A stretch of 64,000 nucleotides of DNA from contig NZ_SDPW01000001.1 of assembly GCF_004135645.1 (NCBI RefSeq), positions 2,356,001 to 2,420,000 of the forward strand. The letters run 5' to 3'. Of the stretch, positions 9,449-17,563 are shown in pieces. Each line of letters begins with the position of its first letter. Position 1 is the first letter of the stretch. The notes under the pieces were generated by a model that was not told where the DNA came from, did no database searches, and saw nothing but the letters and a program-made list of their open reading frames with translations. Origin of the DNA: Senegalimassilia faecalis (GTDB lineage Bacteria > Actinomycetota > Coriobacteriia > Coriobacteriales > Eggerthellaceae). The position numbers were made by a program, and so were the translations under genes.

Positions 9449-10564
9449 CTACTTCCCCCAAACATGCTTGTTGACATAGCCCGTATAGCCCTGAACGATT
9501 TTGGCTACCTTTACAGAGCAACGCTCATCAGCGTAGTCGGGCACAGCGCTTTCGCCACCGGAAAGGGCCACCTCCGTCGCCACCGCCTGCAGCACCCCCT
9601 CGGTAGAGAGGTTGCCGATTGTGAAGATACCGCGGTCGACGACTTCGGGGCGCTCGGTCGAGGTGCGCAAGCTCACCGCCGGAAAGCCCAGAAGCGAGCT
9701 CTCCTCGGCAAGCGTGCCCGAATCGGACACCACGCACAGCGCGTTTCGCTGCAGCTGCGCGTAATCGATGAAGCCGAAAGGCTTGTGGGCGCGCACAAGC
9801 GGATGGAACTCGGTGCCGCGGGCCTCGATGAACTTCCTGGAACGGGGGTGCATGCTGTAGAGGACGGGCTTACCGTAAGCCTCTGCGAGGGCGTTGACCG
9901 CCTCGACGAGCTGCTCGAAGTTGCGCTCGTTGTCGATGTTCTCCTCGCGATGCGCTGACAGCAGGATGTAGCCGCCCGGCTCGAGGCCGAGCTGGTCGAG
10001 CACGTCGCTCCGGTCGAACTCATCGCGGTGCGACTCGATGACCTCGCGCATGGGCGAGCCCACGACGAAGGTGCGGTCGGCCGGGCAGGCCATGGCGAGC
10101 AGGTTGCGGCGGGCGTGCTCCGAGTAGCACAGGTTCACGTCGCTCGTCGTGTCCACGATGCGGCGGTTGACCTCCTCGGGCAGGTTCTCGTCAAAGCAGC
10201 GGTTGCCCGCCTCCATGTGGAAGACGGGAATCTTCAGGCGCTTGGCCGAGATAACGCACAGGCACGAGTTCGTGTCGCCGAGCACGATAAGCGCGTCGGG
10301 ACGGACCTCGCGCATGAGCGCGTAGCTCTTTGCGAGTACGTTGCCCATGGTCTGCCCAAGGTCGTCGCCCACCACGCCGAGGTAGTGGTCGGGCTCTCGC
10401 AGACCCAGGTCCTCGAAGAAGACCTGGTTGAGCTCGTAGTCGTAGTTCTGGCCCGTGTGCACGAGCACCTGGTCGAAGACAAGGTCGCAGCGCTTTATGA
10501 CCTCAGACATCTTGATAATCTCGGGACGGGTGCCGAGCACCGTCATGAGTTTGAGCTTTCGCAT
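9449..10564 (-). CDS. UDP-N-acetyl-hexosamine 2-epimerase (WecB/FnlC/QnlB type)
   Basis: A 371-residue non-hydrolysing UDP-GlcNAc 2-epimerase family protein. It opens with MTVLGTRPEIIKMSEVI and contains HTGQNYDYELNQVFFEDLG and SDSGTLAEESSLLGFP, both signatures of the family. As the third member of a dehydratase-reductase-epimerase trio it probably inverts C2 of a UDP-2-acetamido-2,6-dideoxy-L-hexose rather than acting on UDP-GlcNAc itself. The ATG at 10564 is preferred over an upstream in-frame start because the conserved first strand begins there. It follows the reductase gene by two bases. Confidence 0.9.
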   Translation of the reverse strand: MRKLKLMTVLGTRPEIIKMSEVIKRCDLVFDQVLVHTGQNYDYELNQVFFEDLGLREPDHYLGVVGDDLGQTMGNVLAKSYALMREVRPDALIVLGDTNSCLCVISAKRLKIPVFHMEAGNRCFDENLPEEVNRRIVDTTSDVNLCYSEHARRNLLAMACPADRTFVVGSPMREVIESHRDEFDRSDVLDQLGLEPGGYILLSAHREENIDNERNFEQLVEAVNALAEAYGKPVLYSMHPRSRKFIEARGTEFHPLVRAHKPFGFIDYAQLQRNALCVVSDSGTLAEESSLLGFPAVSLRTSTERPEVVDRGIFTIGNLSTEGVLQAVATEVALSGGESAVPDYADERCSVKVAKIVQGYTGYVNKHVWGK

Positions 10565-10566
10565 GG

Positions 10567-11427
10567 CTATCCTAACGTGTAGTGCGGGTAGAGTTCCTTG
10601 CGGGCACGTATCCACGTCGCCATCTCGGCGACTTGCCGGTCGTAGGGAGCGGCGCGGAACGAGCAGTCGAAGTTGGTGCGCACGAGCGTTTTATCGAGCG
10701 CAAGCGAAGGGTTCTCGTCGATGCGCACGCCGCCGCCGCGCAGGTGCTCGTTGAACAGACACAGCAGATTGTGCTTAGAGATGTTCCCCTCCGGCACCAT
10801 GTTGACGAGGCCGGAGACGTTCTCGTTGGCGGCACATTCCATGGCCTTCGCCAGCTCTAGCGTGGTCAGCCCTGTCCACATGGCGCGCGTGTAGCCCCCT
10901 ACAGGGCCCTCCTGGGCCATGAACCAGTTGAGCAGGCCGATTCCCCTCGGGTTGATATCCGGACCGACGATCGAGTTTCGGAACGTCAGGTTCTTGGCAT
11001 CGTTCAGCTCGCCCGCAGCCTTGGTGCGATCGTAGACGCTCTCGCCGTCTGGCACGCTGCTCTCAGTGTAAGGTCCGGTGTTGCCGGCGAACACACAGTC
11101 GGTCGACATATGGAAGACGCGCGTCGGGAGGCTCTCGCAGATAGAGGCCAGCACGTGGGGCAGCTTCCCGTTGAGGTACTCCGCCCCCTCGAGATCGGCG
11201 TCGGCGAACGAGTTGAGCACGCCGATGCAGTTGACCACCACGTCGAACGCGCCGTTCCCAAGACTGATGCGGAGAAGCGCCTCATCCCGCGCGTCACCCG
11301 TTATCTGGCTGTCGAGAAACGGCAAGTCCCGGCGAGCGAAGCCGGTAACCTCGTGCCCCCGCTCCTTCAGATATAGCGCTATCGTATGGCCCGCCATGCC
11401 TGATGCGCCCAGAACAAGGAAGCGCAC
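10567..11427 (-). CDS. RmlD-like 4-reductase of UDP-L-aminosugar pathway
   Basis: A 286-residue SDR protein related to dTDP-4-dehydrorhamnose reductase. It has GASGMAG at residues 7-13, STDCVFAG, and YDRTKAAGE with the catalytic Tyr-Lys. The start is GTG at 11427, one base after the stop of the upstream dehydratase gene. Its position as middle gene of the trio shows it reduces the 4-keto intermediate. The classic UDP-L-FucNAc enzyme FnlB/WbjC/CapF is about 370 residues and has a C-terminal cupin epimerase domain; this protein ends without one. That length matches WbvR/QnlA, which make UDP-L-rhamnosamine en route to UDP-L-quinovosamine. Confidence 0.87.
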   Translation of the reverse strand: MRFLVLGASGMAGHTIALYLKERGHEVTGFARRDLPFLDSQITGDARDEALLRISLGNGAFDVVVNCIGVLNSFADADLEGAEYLNGKLPHVLASICESLPTRVFHMSTDCVFAGNTGPYTESSVPDGESVYDRTKAAGELNDAKNLTFRNSIVGPDINPRGIGLLNWFMAQEGPVGGYTRAMWTGLTTLELAKAMECAANENVSGLVNMVPEGNISKHNLLCLFNEHLRGGGVRIDENPSLALDKTLVRTNFDCSFRAAPYDRQVAEMATWIRARKELYPHYTLG

Positions 11428-11428
11428 G

Positions 11429-12484
11429 CTACTGCACCGCCTCTTGCTCGCGGCCTTCCAGAGCCAGCTGCACGTACTCGGCGGCCTTAATCTTCTCCAC
11501 CGTGCCCGCCACGTCCAGGCGCTGGGTGTTGTGGGACGTGTAGGCCTCGTCGGCCTGGGTTTGGACCTCGCCCTTAACGAAGAACTTGTCGTAGTTGAGG
11601 TCGCGGGAGTCGCACGCAACCCTGAAATACTCGCCCATGTCCTCGGCGCGCAGGCGCTCCTCGCGGGTCATGAGCGTCTCGTAGAGTTTCTCGCCGTGGC
11701 GCGTGCCAATCACGCGCGTCTCGGTGCGGCCGAACACCTGCTGCACGGCTTCGGCGAGGTCGCCGATGGTAGAGGCCGGAGCCTTCTGGATGAACAGGTC
11801 GCCGGGGTTGGCGTGTTCGAAAGCAAACTGGACCAAATCCACCGCCTCGTCGAGATTCATCAGGAAGCGCGTCATATTGGGGTCGGTCACCGTGATGGGC
11901 TCGCCGGACCTGATTTGGTTGATGAACAGCGGAATCACCGATCCGCGGGAGCACATCACGTTGCCGTAACGGGTGCAGCAGATAGTGGTGCGGCCCGCGC
12001 CGTTGCGGGCGTTGGCGTAGATGATGGACTCCATCATGGCCTTGGACTTGCCCATAGCGTTGATGGGGTAGGCGGCTTTGTCGGTGGACAGGCACACCAC
12101 CTTCTCCACGCCCTCGGCGATGGCGGCGTGCAGCACGTTGTCCGTGCCGATCACGTTGGTCTTGACGGCCTCCATCGGGAAGAACTCGCAGGAGGGAACC
12201 TGTTTCAGCGCAGCGGCGTGGAAGATGTAGTCGACCCCGTGCATCGCGTCGCGCACGGACTGCGCGTCGCGCACGTCGCCGATGAAGAAGCGAACCTTGC
12301 CGGCGAGCTCGGGCATGCGCTCTTGCAGGCGATGGCGCATGTCGTCCTGCTTCTTCTCGTCGCGCGAGAGCACGCGAATCTCGGCCAAATCGGTATTAAC
12401 GAAGTGCTTAAGCACCGTGTTGCCGAAACTACCCGTGCCGCCAGTAATCATGAGGGTCTTATCTGTAAAGGCGCTAGTGTCCAT
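11429..12484 (-). CDS. UDP-GlcNAc 4,6-dehydratase/5-epimerase (CapE/FnlA/WbjB type)
   Basis: A 351-residue SDR enzyme with TGGTGSFG at residues 15-22, RDEKKQDDMRH, FHAAALKQVPSCEFFP and the MGKSKAMME block, all diagnostic of inverting UDP-GlcNAc 4,6-dehydratases. The active-site region has Met-Lys in place of the usual Tyr-Lys, as in this subfamily. It converts UDP-GlcNAc to the 4-keto-6-deoxy-L sugar that the following reductase and 2-epimerase process. The ATG at 12484 lies directly after the stop codon of the upstream glycosyltransferase gene. Confidence 0.92.
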   Translation of the reverse strand: MDTSAFTDKTLMITGGTGSFGNTVLKHFVNTDLAEIRVLSRDEKKQDDMRHRLQERMPELAGKVRFFIGDVRDAQSVRDAMHGVDYIFHAAALKQVPSCEFFPMEAVKTNVIGTDNVLHAAIAEGVEKVVCLSTDKAAYPINAMGKSKAMMESIIYANARNGAGRTTICCTRYGNVMCSRGSVIPLFINQIRSGEPITVTDPNMTRFLMNLDEAVDLVQFAFEHANPGDLFIQKAPASTIGDLAEAVQQVFGRTETRVIGTRHGEKLYETLMTREERLRAEDMGEYFRVACDSRDLNYDKFFVKGEVQTQADEAYTSHNTQRLDVAGTVEKIKAAEYVQLALEGREQEAVQ

Positions 12485-13693
12485 CTATTTCCTTTCCGTC
12501 GTCTGCTCGAGCAGCCTCTCGATTTCGTCCATGTATCGGTTCTTCATGAAGTTCGCCCTGAAGTAAGCACGGCCGTTCTCTCCACAGTTGGCATACTTTT
12601 CCCTGTGGTCGATGAAATCAGCCATAAGGACCGAAAGGGATGCGCTGTCCGTTGCCGGGACGGACGCACCGCAGCCCGATTCAGCAATGACCTCCGCAGC
12701 CGAACCGTCTATTGCCGCAATGACAGGCTTCCCCGCAGCCATATACCCCTGCAGCCTGCTCGGAAGCGTCGAGCTAATCCATGGAGCGCCGGGTACGTGA
12801 AGGGTCAGAACGCAGGCATCGGCCATCCGGTAGAAACCAGGCATCTCCTCAAAAGGACGCCGCCCGTGAAAAACCACGTGGGTGCCAAGGCCGTGCTCAG
12901 CAACGAACTTTTCAAGTTCCCCGATAGAAGAGCCAGTCCCTACGATGTGAAGCTCAAAATCTTTACGCGATTTGAGCACGTCGACCGCATCCATGAGAAC
13001 GCGAAGATATTGAAGCCGGCCTATGTTGCCCATGACCATAAACCGAGCCTTATCCGAAGGCTCCGCTGTCAAATCCATCGAAAGATAGGAGTCTTCGGCG
13101 TATTGGGGCACATAATGGCAGGAGGATCTCTTCATACCATGAACCTGCTCAAAGCAGTCAATGTAGGCACGCGAATTGGTCGCTACCACATCTGCGCCAC
13201 GATATATGCCCGTACTCACACGCCGAACCACGGGCATGAGAAAATTCAATTTCGATGGCAGCATTGCCTTAACGGCATCCGGCCAAATATCAGCACAATA
13301 CAGAAACACGGGGGCATCGAAGATTTTCTTCGCACGCATCGCAGGCTCCGCCATCAAAACTGGCGATATTTGATAAGCAAAAATAACGTCGTATCCGCCC
13401 GTCAACTCCTTCAGCTTTCCATCAGCTCTGCGCATGTAGCTGAAATAGTTTTTCGCAAGGCCAACGACACCGGGAGTGCGAGGAACCTCCTCGACGCGAA
13501 TTATGTGGACACCGTTATGCTCCTGCTCGCGATTTTTGCCATCAGCGTACTCATCCGGGACAATTCCTGTCGGATAATTCGGGATGCCGACAAGTGCAGT
13601 AACCTGATGCCCCCTGCGGACCAGTTCCTCGCAAATTTCCGTAGTCTGAAATTGTTCAGGCCAATAGTGCTGGCATACAAACAGAATATGCAT
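12485..13693 (-). CDS. WbuB-like glycosyltransferase (GT4)
   Basis: A 402-residue GT4 enzyme. The N-terminus (MHILFVCQHYWPEQFQTTEI) and GIPNYPTGIVPDEY match WbuB and colanic-acid-type transferases, which in other loci accompany the L-FucNAc or L-QuiNAc gene trio and are thought to transfer that sugar. It contains the GT-B blocks VMGNIGRLQYLRVLMDA and MAAGKPVIAAIDGSAAEVI. Here it lies immediately upstream of the dehydratase gene, so transfer of the L-aminosugar to the primed lipid is the best guess. It has a reasonable site (AGGCGG) before ATG 13693. Confidence 0.88.
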   Translation of the reverse strand: MHILFVCQHYWPEQFQTTEICEELVRRGHQVTALVGIPNYPTGIVPDEYADGKNREQEHNGVHIIRVEEVPRTPGVVGLAKNYFSYMRRADGKLKELTGGYDVIFAYQISPVLMAEPAMRAKKIFDAPVFLYCADIWPDAVKAMLPSKLNFLMPVVRRVSTGIYRGADVVATNSRAYIDCFEQVHGMKRSSCHYVPQYAEDSYLSMDLTAEPSDKARFMVMGNIGRLQYLRVLMDAVDVLKSRKDFELHIVGTGSSIGELEKFVAEHGLGTHVVFHGRRPFEEMPGFYRMADACVLTLHVPGAPWISSTLPSRLQGYMAAGKPVIAAIDGSAAEVIAESGCGASVPATDSASLSVLMADFIDHREKYANCGENGRAYFRANFMKNRYMDEIERLLEQTTERK

Positions 13694-13801
13694 CTAACAT
13701 GCCGCCTTTGAAACACACGCCGAATCAGGAAGTCCGCGCGACCGGCCAAGCACTCGGTTGATACCCGCATTGCCGGCCGTCGATAGAGACAAGTTCACGT
13801 C

Positions 13802-14584
13802 TCAGCTCCCCTGCGCCGTTAACACGACGCCCACGGTTTGGATGATCAATTTGAAGTCGGCCCACACACCGCACTTCTTGATGTAGAGAAGGTCCATGTC
13901 GACCCACTCGTCGAAGGTGATGGAATCTCGGTTGCGACGGGTCTGCCAGTAGCAGGTCAGGCCTGGTTTCACCAGCAGGCGCTGGCGCTGGTAGTCGTTG
14001 TAGGTCGCCACCTCGGCGGGCAGCGCCGGGCGCGGGCCCACCGTGGACATGTCGCCGGCCAGCACGTTGATGAACTGGGGCAGCTCGTCGAGGCTGAGCT
14101 TGCGCAGCCACCTGCCAACGCGGGTGACGCGCGGGTCCTCGGCCATCTTGAACACCGGTCCGGTCTTCTCGTTGAGCTCGCGCAGCTCTGCCAGGCGCTC
14201 CTCGGCGTCCACGCACATGCTGCGGAACTTGTACATCTGGAACGTCTCGCCGCCCTTGCCCACGCGCCGCTGCTTGAAGAGCACCGGGCCCTTCGGGTCG
14301 TCGGCCTTGATGAGCGCAGCGATGATCGCGAACAGCCAGCAGAACGCCACCAGCACCGCGGCCGAGAACGCCACGTCGAACGCGCGCTTGGCGAAGCGGT
14401 AGGCCAGGCGGCCCTCGATGCCGGTCACCGGCCCCTCGCCCAGCTCCTCGCGCAGCCGCCCTGCGCGCTCGACGCCCTCGCGGCGGCGCTCCTGGGCGCC
14501 AAGGTCGCACGCCGCGCCGCTTCGCACGGTGTTGCGCGCGGCGGCGTTAGCGTCGTATTCGGTTGTTGCGGTGGTTTGCTGCAA
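13802..14584 (-). CDS. initiating sugar-phosphate transferase (PglC/WcaJ-type)
   Basis: A bacterial sugar transferase that primes the polysaccharide by moving a sugar-1-phosphate to undecaprenyl phosphate. One membrane segment (VAFSAAVLVAFCWLFAIIAA) precedes the catalytic core, which shows KQRRVGKGG, MYKFRSM, LSLDELPQFINVLAGDMS, VGPRP and KPGLTCYWQ. It is the first gene of the operon. The start is uncertain: the frame is open to 14857, no good ribosome site is visible, and conservation begins only near GIEGRLAYRFAKRAFD. I placed it at TTG 14584; GTG 14527 or GTG 14428 are possible. Confidence 0.85.
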   Translation of the reverse strand: MQQTTATTEYDANAAARNTVRSGAACDLGAQERRREGVERAGRLREELGEGPVTGIEGRLAYRFAKRAFDVAFSAAVLVAFCWLFAIIAALIKADDPKGPVLFKQRRVGKGGETFQMYKFRSMCVDAEERLAELRELNEKTGPVFKMAEDPRVTRVGRWLRKLSLDELPQFINVLAGDMSTVGPRPALPAEVATYNDYQRQRLLVKPGLTCYWQTRRNRDSITFDEWVDMDLLYIKKCGVWADFKLIIQTVGVVLTAQGS

Positions 14585-14621
14585 TGCTGCCGAATGAGTG
14601 GTTTCGCCCGAAACGCAAAAA

Positions 14622-14826
14622 TGCGCCGGCTCCAAGAGGGTTACGCATGCAGTCTGCCGGCATTCGGCATGACTTCGCCATTCCTGGGGTTTTCCCAGGT
14701 CGGAAAGGTTCGCTGGGCACGGCATTGCCTTCGCTCGTTTCCGCATTCGCGAAAACTCGCACACTGCAACACCGCGCACCCATGAGCGCACCTTGCATGC
14801 GTATTTATCCTCTTGGAGCCGGCGCA
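14622..14826. repeat. 18-bp inverted repeat pair upstream of polysaccharide operon
   Basis: Positions 14622-14639 and 14809-14826 are exact reverse complements of each other (18 bases, core GCCGGCTCCAAGAGG). The similarity extends inward imperfectly, with TACGCATGCA present at both ends. They enclose about 170 bases of the leader of the first polysaccharide gene. Either a long-range RNA structure or an invertible DNA segment would look like this. Confidence 0.8.
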
Positions 14827-15076
14827 ACGCGCTTCTGCGACGATTACGTGTCTTCAAGCTATGTTCGTCGGATGCGCGACCGCAAAATTGCTGCGACCAG
14901 GGACAAAAGAATCCGCCTCTCGCGGGTGCGAGGGCGGCTTGACCGGGCGCTGCGGACGCTCGGTTGAATTCCTTACCAGATTGTTATGCGTAACCCATCC
15001 GCATTGCGCCGTTGTGCCGGTTTTGCGAAACGCGCTACAGACAACAGCCTGGCTTCCCTACCATTCGACGTACTGG

Positions 15077-15104
15077 ATTATACCGGTCTGACGCATATGC
15101 ACAA
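15077..15104 (-). promoter_or_regulatory. candidate promoter of polysaccharide operon
   Basis: On the minus strand a perfect -10 hexamer TATAAT (15077-15082) lies 16 bases from TTGTGC (15099-15104). Transcription would start near 15070, giving a leader of about 490 bases before the first gene. No other good minus-strand promoter was seen between here and the gene. Confidence 0.5.
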
Positions 15105-15310
15105 CCGGGTTATCCGCGGGAAATACGCGGCCCACCTGCACTTTGCAACGAAAGGCACATCCTTTGCACTTTCCGCGCAATCGCGCCAAAACCCGCTCGA
15201 CAATTCGTTCACATTTTGCCGGGGGATTACAAAGCTGCAGCCGGCTTCCCGGGCGGGTGCCAGCCTCGGACGAGTTGACAGCTCGCGAACTTTGCAAGTT
15301 TCGACTATGT

Positions 15311-15349
15311 CATGATCAAAACTTGCATTTTCGACAAGTTTTGATCATG
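15311..15349. repeat. perfect 15-bp inverted repeat
   Basis: CATGATCAAAACTTG (15311-15325) and its exact complement (15335-15349) flank nine bases. A partial third copy (TTTGCAAGTTTCGA) lies just upstream. There is no T-tract after the stem, so it looks more like an operator or cruciform than a terminator. It lies between the polysaccharide promoter and the Schlafen-type gene. Confidence 0.75.
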
Positions 15350-15379
15350 GCAAGCAGAGCCACCTGCAGCGCACGGGCC

Positions 15380-15452
15380 TTAGCTCCTTTCGCCGCATCC
15401 CATAGCCTTGTCGAATCAACTCGTTTCGCCCTTGTCGCATGCTTGCGGCGCC
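15380..15452. repeat. dispersed repeat, copy 1
   Basis: This stretch resembles 17615-17690 closely over about 70 bases (shared blocks include CATAGCCTTGTCGA versus CATAACCTTGTCGA and CGCCCTTGTCGC). Both copies are intergenic and in the same orientation, one on each side of the Schlafen-domain gene and the IS remnant. Confidence 0.65.
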
Positions 15453-15456
15453 CTTT

Positions 15457-15522
15457 CGCGGTCTGTTCGCGGTCTGTTCGCGGCCTGTTCGCGGTCTGTT
15501 CGCGGTCTGTTCGCGGCCTGTT
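15457..15522. repeat. six 11-bp tandem repeats
   Basis: Six head-to-tail copies of CGCGGTCTGTT, with the third and sixth reading CGCGGCCTGTT, so a 33-base unit is itself duplicated. The repeats are non-coding and directly follow a copy of the dispersed repeat at about 15380-15450. Confidence 0.9.
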
Positions 15523-15587
15523 CACTTGAGGCGCAACCTCAAGCGAACAGCGAACTGCAAGACATTGGCAGCGCTTTCGCCAGCATA

Positions 15588-17003
15588 CTAAAGTCGCTCA
15601 TTCTTAGCAGGCTGATAGTGCTGGAAGGGGTCTTTTTCATTCCTGCCAACCCAAACCAGCAGCCCCTTCTCGGTAAGTTCCCTGAGCGTTTTCGTCGCTT
15701 TTGTCCTGCCGACACCAGCTTTCTCCATGAGCTCTCGCCTGGTAACGCTGCCGACATCATGCGCTATGCCCATCGCAATCTGCTCAGCATCATTAAGTGC
15801 TTCAGGCATCGAGGCCGTCTCGGCCGCAAGATTGCCGTTCTTTGTCGTATCATCCACAGCTGCCACTCGAGCTCCCGGTCGCTCAAATCGAACAATGGTG
15901 TCGTATTCGGTCTGGCGATAATCAAACTTCACGCCCGCCTCTTCGCAATCCTCTTTGATGCGCGGTATACCCGTGCCATATTGTTCGATGAGGCCTGAGC
16001 GAAATAGCGCCTGCGCAATGTTGGGATTGCGTTGCTTAAAGCCCCTGCTGGTCCCATTAAGATGCTTTTCCGGAGAATCCCCACTCGGAAATAGACCTGG
16101 GCTCACGATTTCAACGAAGTCCATGTATACGTTGACCTCGACCGACGTCCCGGTCGTGTAATCACGATGGCACAACGCGTTTGCTATTGCTTCGCGAATG
16201 GCTTCACGTGGAATCTCGGGGATTTCTAGGCGCCGCATTCCCGGCTCGCCAAATACGAATCGGCGCCTAATGTTGGAAACGACGAAGAATTCAGCGTGCT
16301 TTAAAAGCTGAATCAACGGCAAGCATTCCTGCCGCAAATCGAGAATATCCAATTTACTGTTGCCGGCTAATAGTCCTAATTTGATACGCGGATATGCAAT
16401 TGGCGCATAACAAAACATTACCACAGCAGCATTAGTCAATGCCCCGTCTGACGCAATCATATCTAAGCGCGAAAGCGCATCAGACGCATCCTTAAACTCG
16501 CCATTGATGCGCCCAGCTTCTTTGCCGAGCTCGATGAAATCGCGAACCGCCTTCTCGTCAACATCAGAGATAGGCCTGCCAGACGACATCGCGTCCCACG
16601 GCATCCCGCGATATGCTCGGTTAATCATTGCAGCTTGAAGTTCAGATGCCGTCATTACTTTGTTCGACGTGCCAACGCGCGTGAAATAGCGTCCATCTGC
16701 CGAGTAGGGCGCATCCAGGCCGGAAAATTCGACACGAATATATGCAATGCCGCCAGCAACTTCGCACCGTTCGATAGTCGGAAAAATTGCAGGCTCAATC
16801 TTACCTGAAATCCATGAAGCAACCTGACGAACAGTTGCATCGGATGCTTCTTGCCCAATAACATCGCCGTTGTCTTTGACGCCAAAATAGACTTCACCGC
16901 ACCCGTGCTTGTTCAGAATGGCGCAGATTGCTTGCAGAGCTTCTTTATGTTCGCCAGTTGATTTCTTGAATTCGACGGTCTCGCTTTCGTTGCCAAGATT
17001 CAT
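15588..17003 (-). CDS. Schlafen/AlbA_2-domain ATP-binding protein
   Basis: A 471-residue protein. The N-terminal 110 residues form an AlbA_2 (Schlafen-like) domain with ETVEFKKS, the CGEVYFGVKDNGDVIGQ turn and a DGRYFTRVGTSN block. The middle and later part carry the divergent ATPase/HATPase region with AIREAIANALCHRDY and GLFPSGDSPEKHLNG. The C-terminus has a winged-helix segment (SVTRRELMEKAGVGRTKATK). Such proteins are widespread in accessory regions and are usually annotated as putative transcriptional regulators; the true function is unknown, with links to tRNA cleavage and defence in relatives. It stands alone beside a mobile element. Confidence 0.85.
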   Translation of the reverse strand: MNLGNESETVEFKKSTGEHKEALQAICAILNKHGCGEVYFGVKDNGDVIGQEASDATVRQVASWISGKIEPAIFPTIERCEVAGGIAYIRVEFSGLDAPYSADGRYFTRVGTSNKVMTASELQAAMINRAYRGMPWDAMSSGRPISDVDEKAVRDFIELGKEAGRINGEFKDASDALSRLDMIASDGALTNAAVVMFCYAPIAYPRIKLGLLAGNSKLDILDLRQECLPLIQLLKHAEFFVVSNIRRRFVFGEPGMRRLEIPEIPREAIREAIANALCHRDYTTGTSVEVNVYMDFVEIVSPGLFPSGDSPEKHLNGTSRGFKQRNPNIAQALFRSGLIEQYGTGIPRIKEDCEEAGVKFDYRQTEYDTIVRFERPGARVAAVDDTTKNGNLAAETASMPEALNDAEQIAMGIAHDVGSVTRRELMEKAGVGRTKATKTLRELTEKGLLVWVGRNEKDPFQHYQPAKNERL

Positions 17004-17039
17004 CCGCGCCGCCTTTCCACCGTTTGCTATTAACTTAAA

Positions 17040-17555
17040 CTCTATGTTAAACCACCGTTGACATCTGTCGTACCCACCAGCTGTAATCGGGATGAGGCTC
17101 GATGTGGGTGATCCTCCTCGTGTAGAAGTACTCGCCTTCGGCCTCGTGGCGGAACAGGAGCTGCCTGCGGTCGCGCCCGCCCCGCTTGAACTGCTCGCGC
17201 CAGCAGAACCAGTCCAGGTAGCGCTGCAGCCTGCGCGTGGACACGCCGCGCATGGGCACCAGGAACCCGCGCAGCCGGGAGTGCAGGGCGTTCACCGCGT
17301 TTATGTCGGCGGCCGCCGGCCCGCCCGTCGGCGCCCGCAAGCGCGTCGGAGGCCATCTCGTCGGCGATCGCCGCCTTGAGCTCGGCCACGAGCGCGAGCT
17401 TCTCCTCGCGCGTCATCTTAGACGTGATTTCGGATAGAATAGGGTCCACGGGCCCTCCTCGCATCTCGGTTTCTTGGTCGATATCGATGATACAGGAGGG
17501 CCCTTCCTCACCTGTCCCACACGTGGGACTATGTCAACGGTGGTTTAACATAGAG
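17040..17555 (-). mobile_element. miniaturised IS1595-type element with intact ends
   Basis: The element is 516 bp long. Its ends (17040-17064 and 17531-17555) are perfect 25-bp terminal inverted repeats beginning CTCTATGTTAAACCACC. It is flanked by the exact 8-bp direct repeat AACTTAAA (17032-17039 and 17556-17563), the target duplication length typical of the IS1595 family. Inside are only fused remnants of the transposase, so it cannot move by itself, but intact ends and duplication suggest it was mobilised in trans and fairly recently. Confidence 0.9.
17047..17464 (-). pseudogene. IS1595-type transposase remnant
   Basis: The minus strand from ATG 17464 gives an N-terminal fragment with MTREEKLALVAELKAAIADE. 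Near 17335 it passes out of frame into a C-terminal fragment with INAVNALHSRLRGFLVP, RGVSTRRLQRYLDWF and the final HIEPHPDYSWW. These are the beginning and end of an ISXO2/IS1595-like transposase. The central catalytic region, roughly 200 residues, is missing, so the internal deletion made a short non-autonomous element. Confidence 0.85.
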
Positions 17556-17563
17556 AACTTAAA

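Larger units (their letters stand above)
14585..15587. other. 1-kb non-coding leader/repeat region
   Basis: No gene is supported here. The stretch holds a candidate minus-strand promoter (15077-15104), an 18-base inverted repeat pair (14622-14639 and 14809-14826), a perfect 15-base inverted repeat (15311-15349), a six-unit tandem repeat (15457-15522) and one copy of a dispersed repeat (about 15380-15450). It separates the polysaccharide operon from the Schlafen-domain gene. Confidence 0.6.

Noticed and set aside
11078-13711. 877-codon plus-strand open frame
   Set aside because: It is antisense to the reductase, dehydratase and WbuB-like genes, which have clear conserved motifs on the minus strand.
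1-15100. Polysaccharide locus as the novel system
   Set aside because: The gene set is a standard Wzx/Wzy pathway. Only the aminosugar assignment and leader were kept as findings.
15457-15522. Tandem 11-bp array as a CRISPR
   Set aside because: The units are contiguous with no spacers and no cas genes are nearby.
15588-17003. Schlafen-domain gene as part of a new defence system
   Set aside because: It stands alone with no partner genes; such solitary proteins are common and nothing in the context supports a system.
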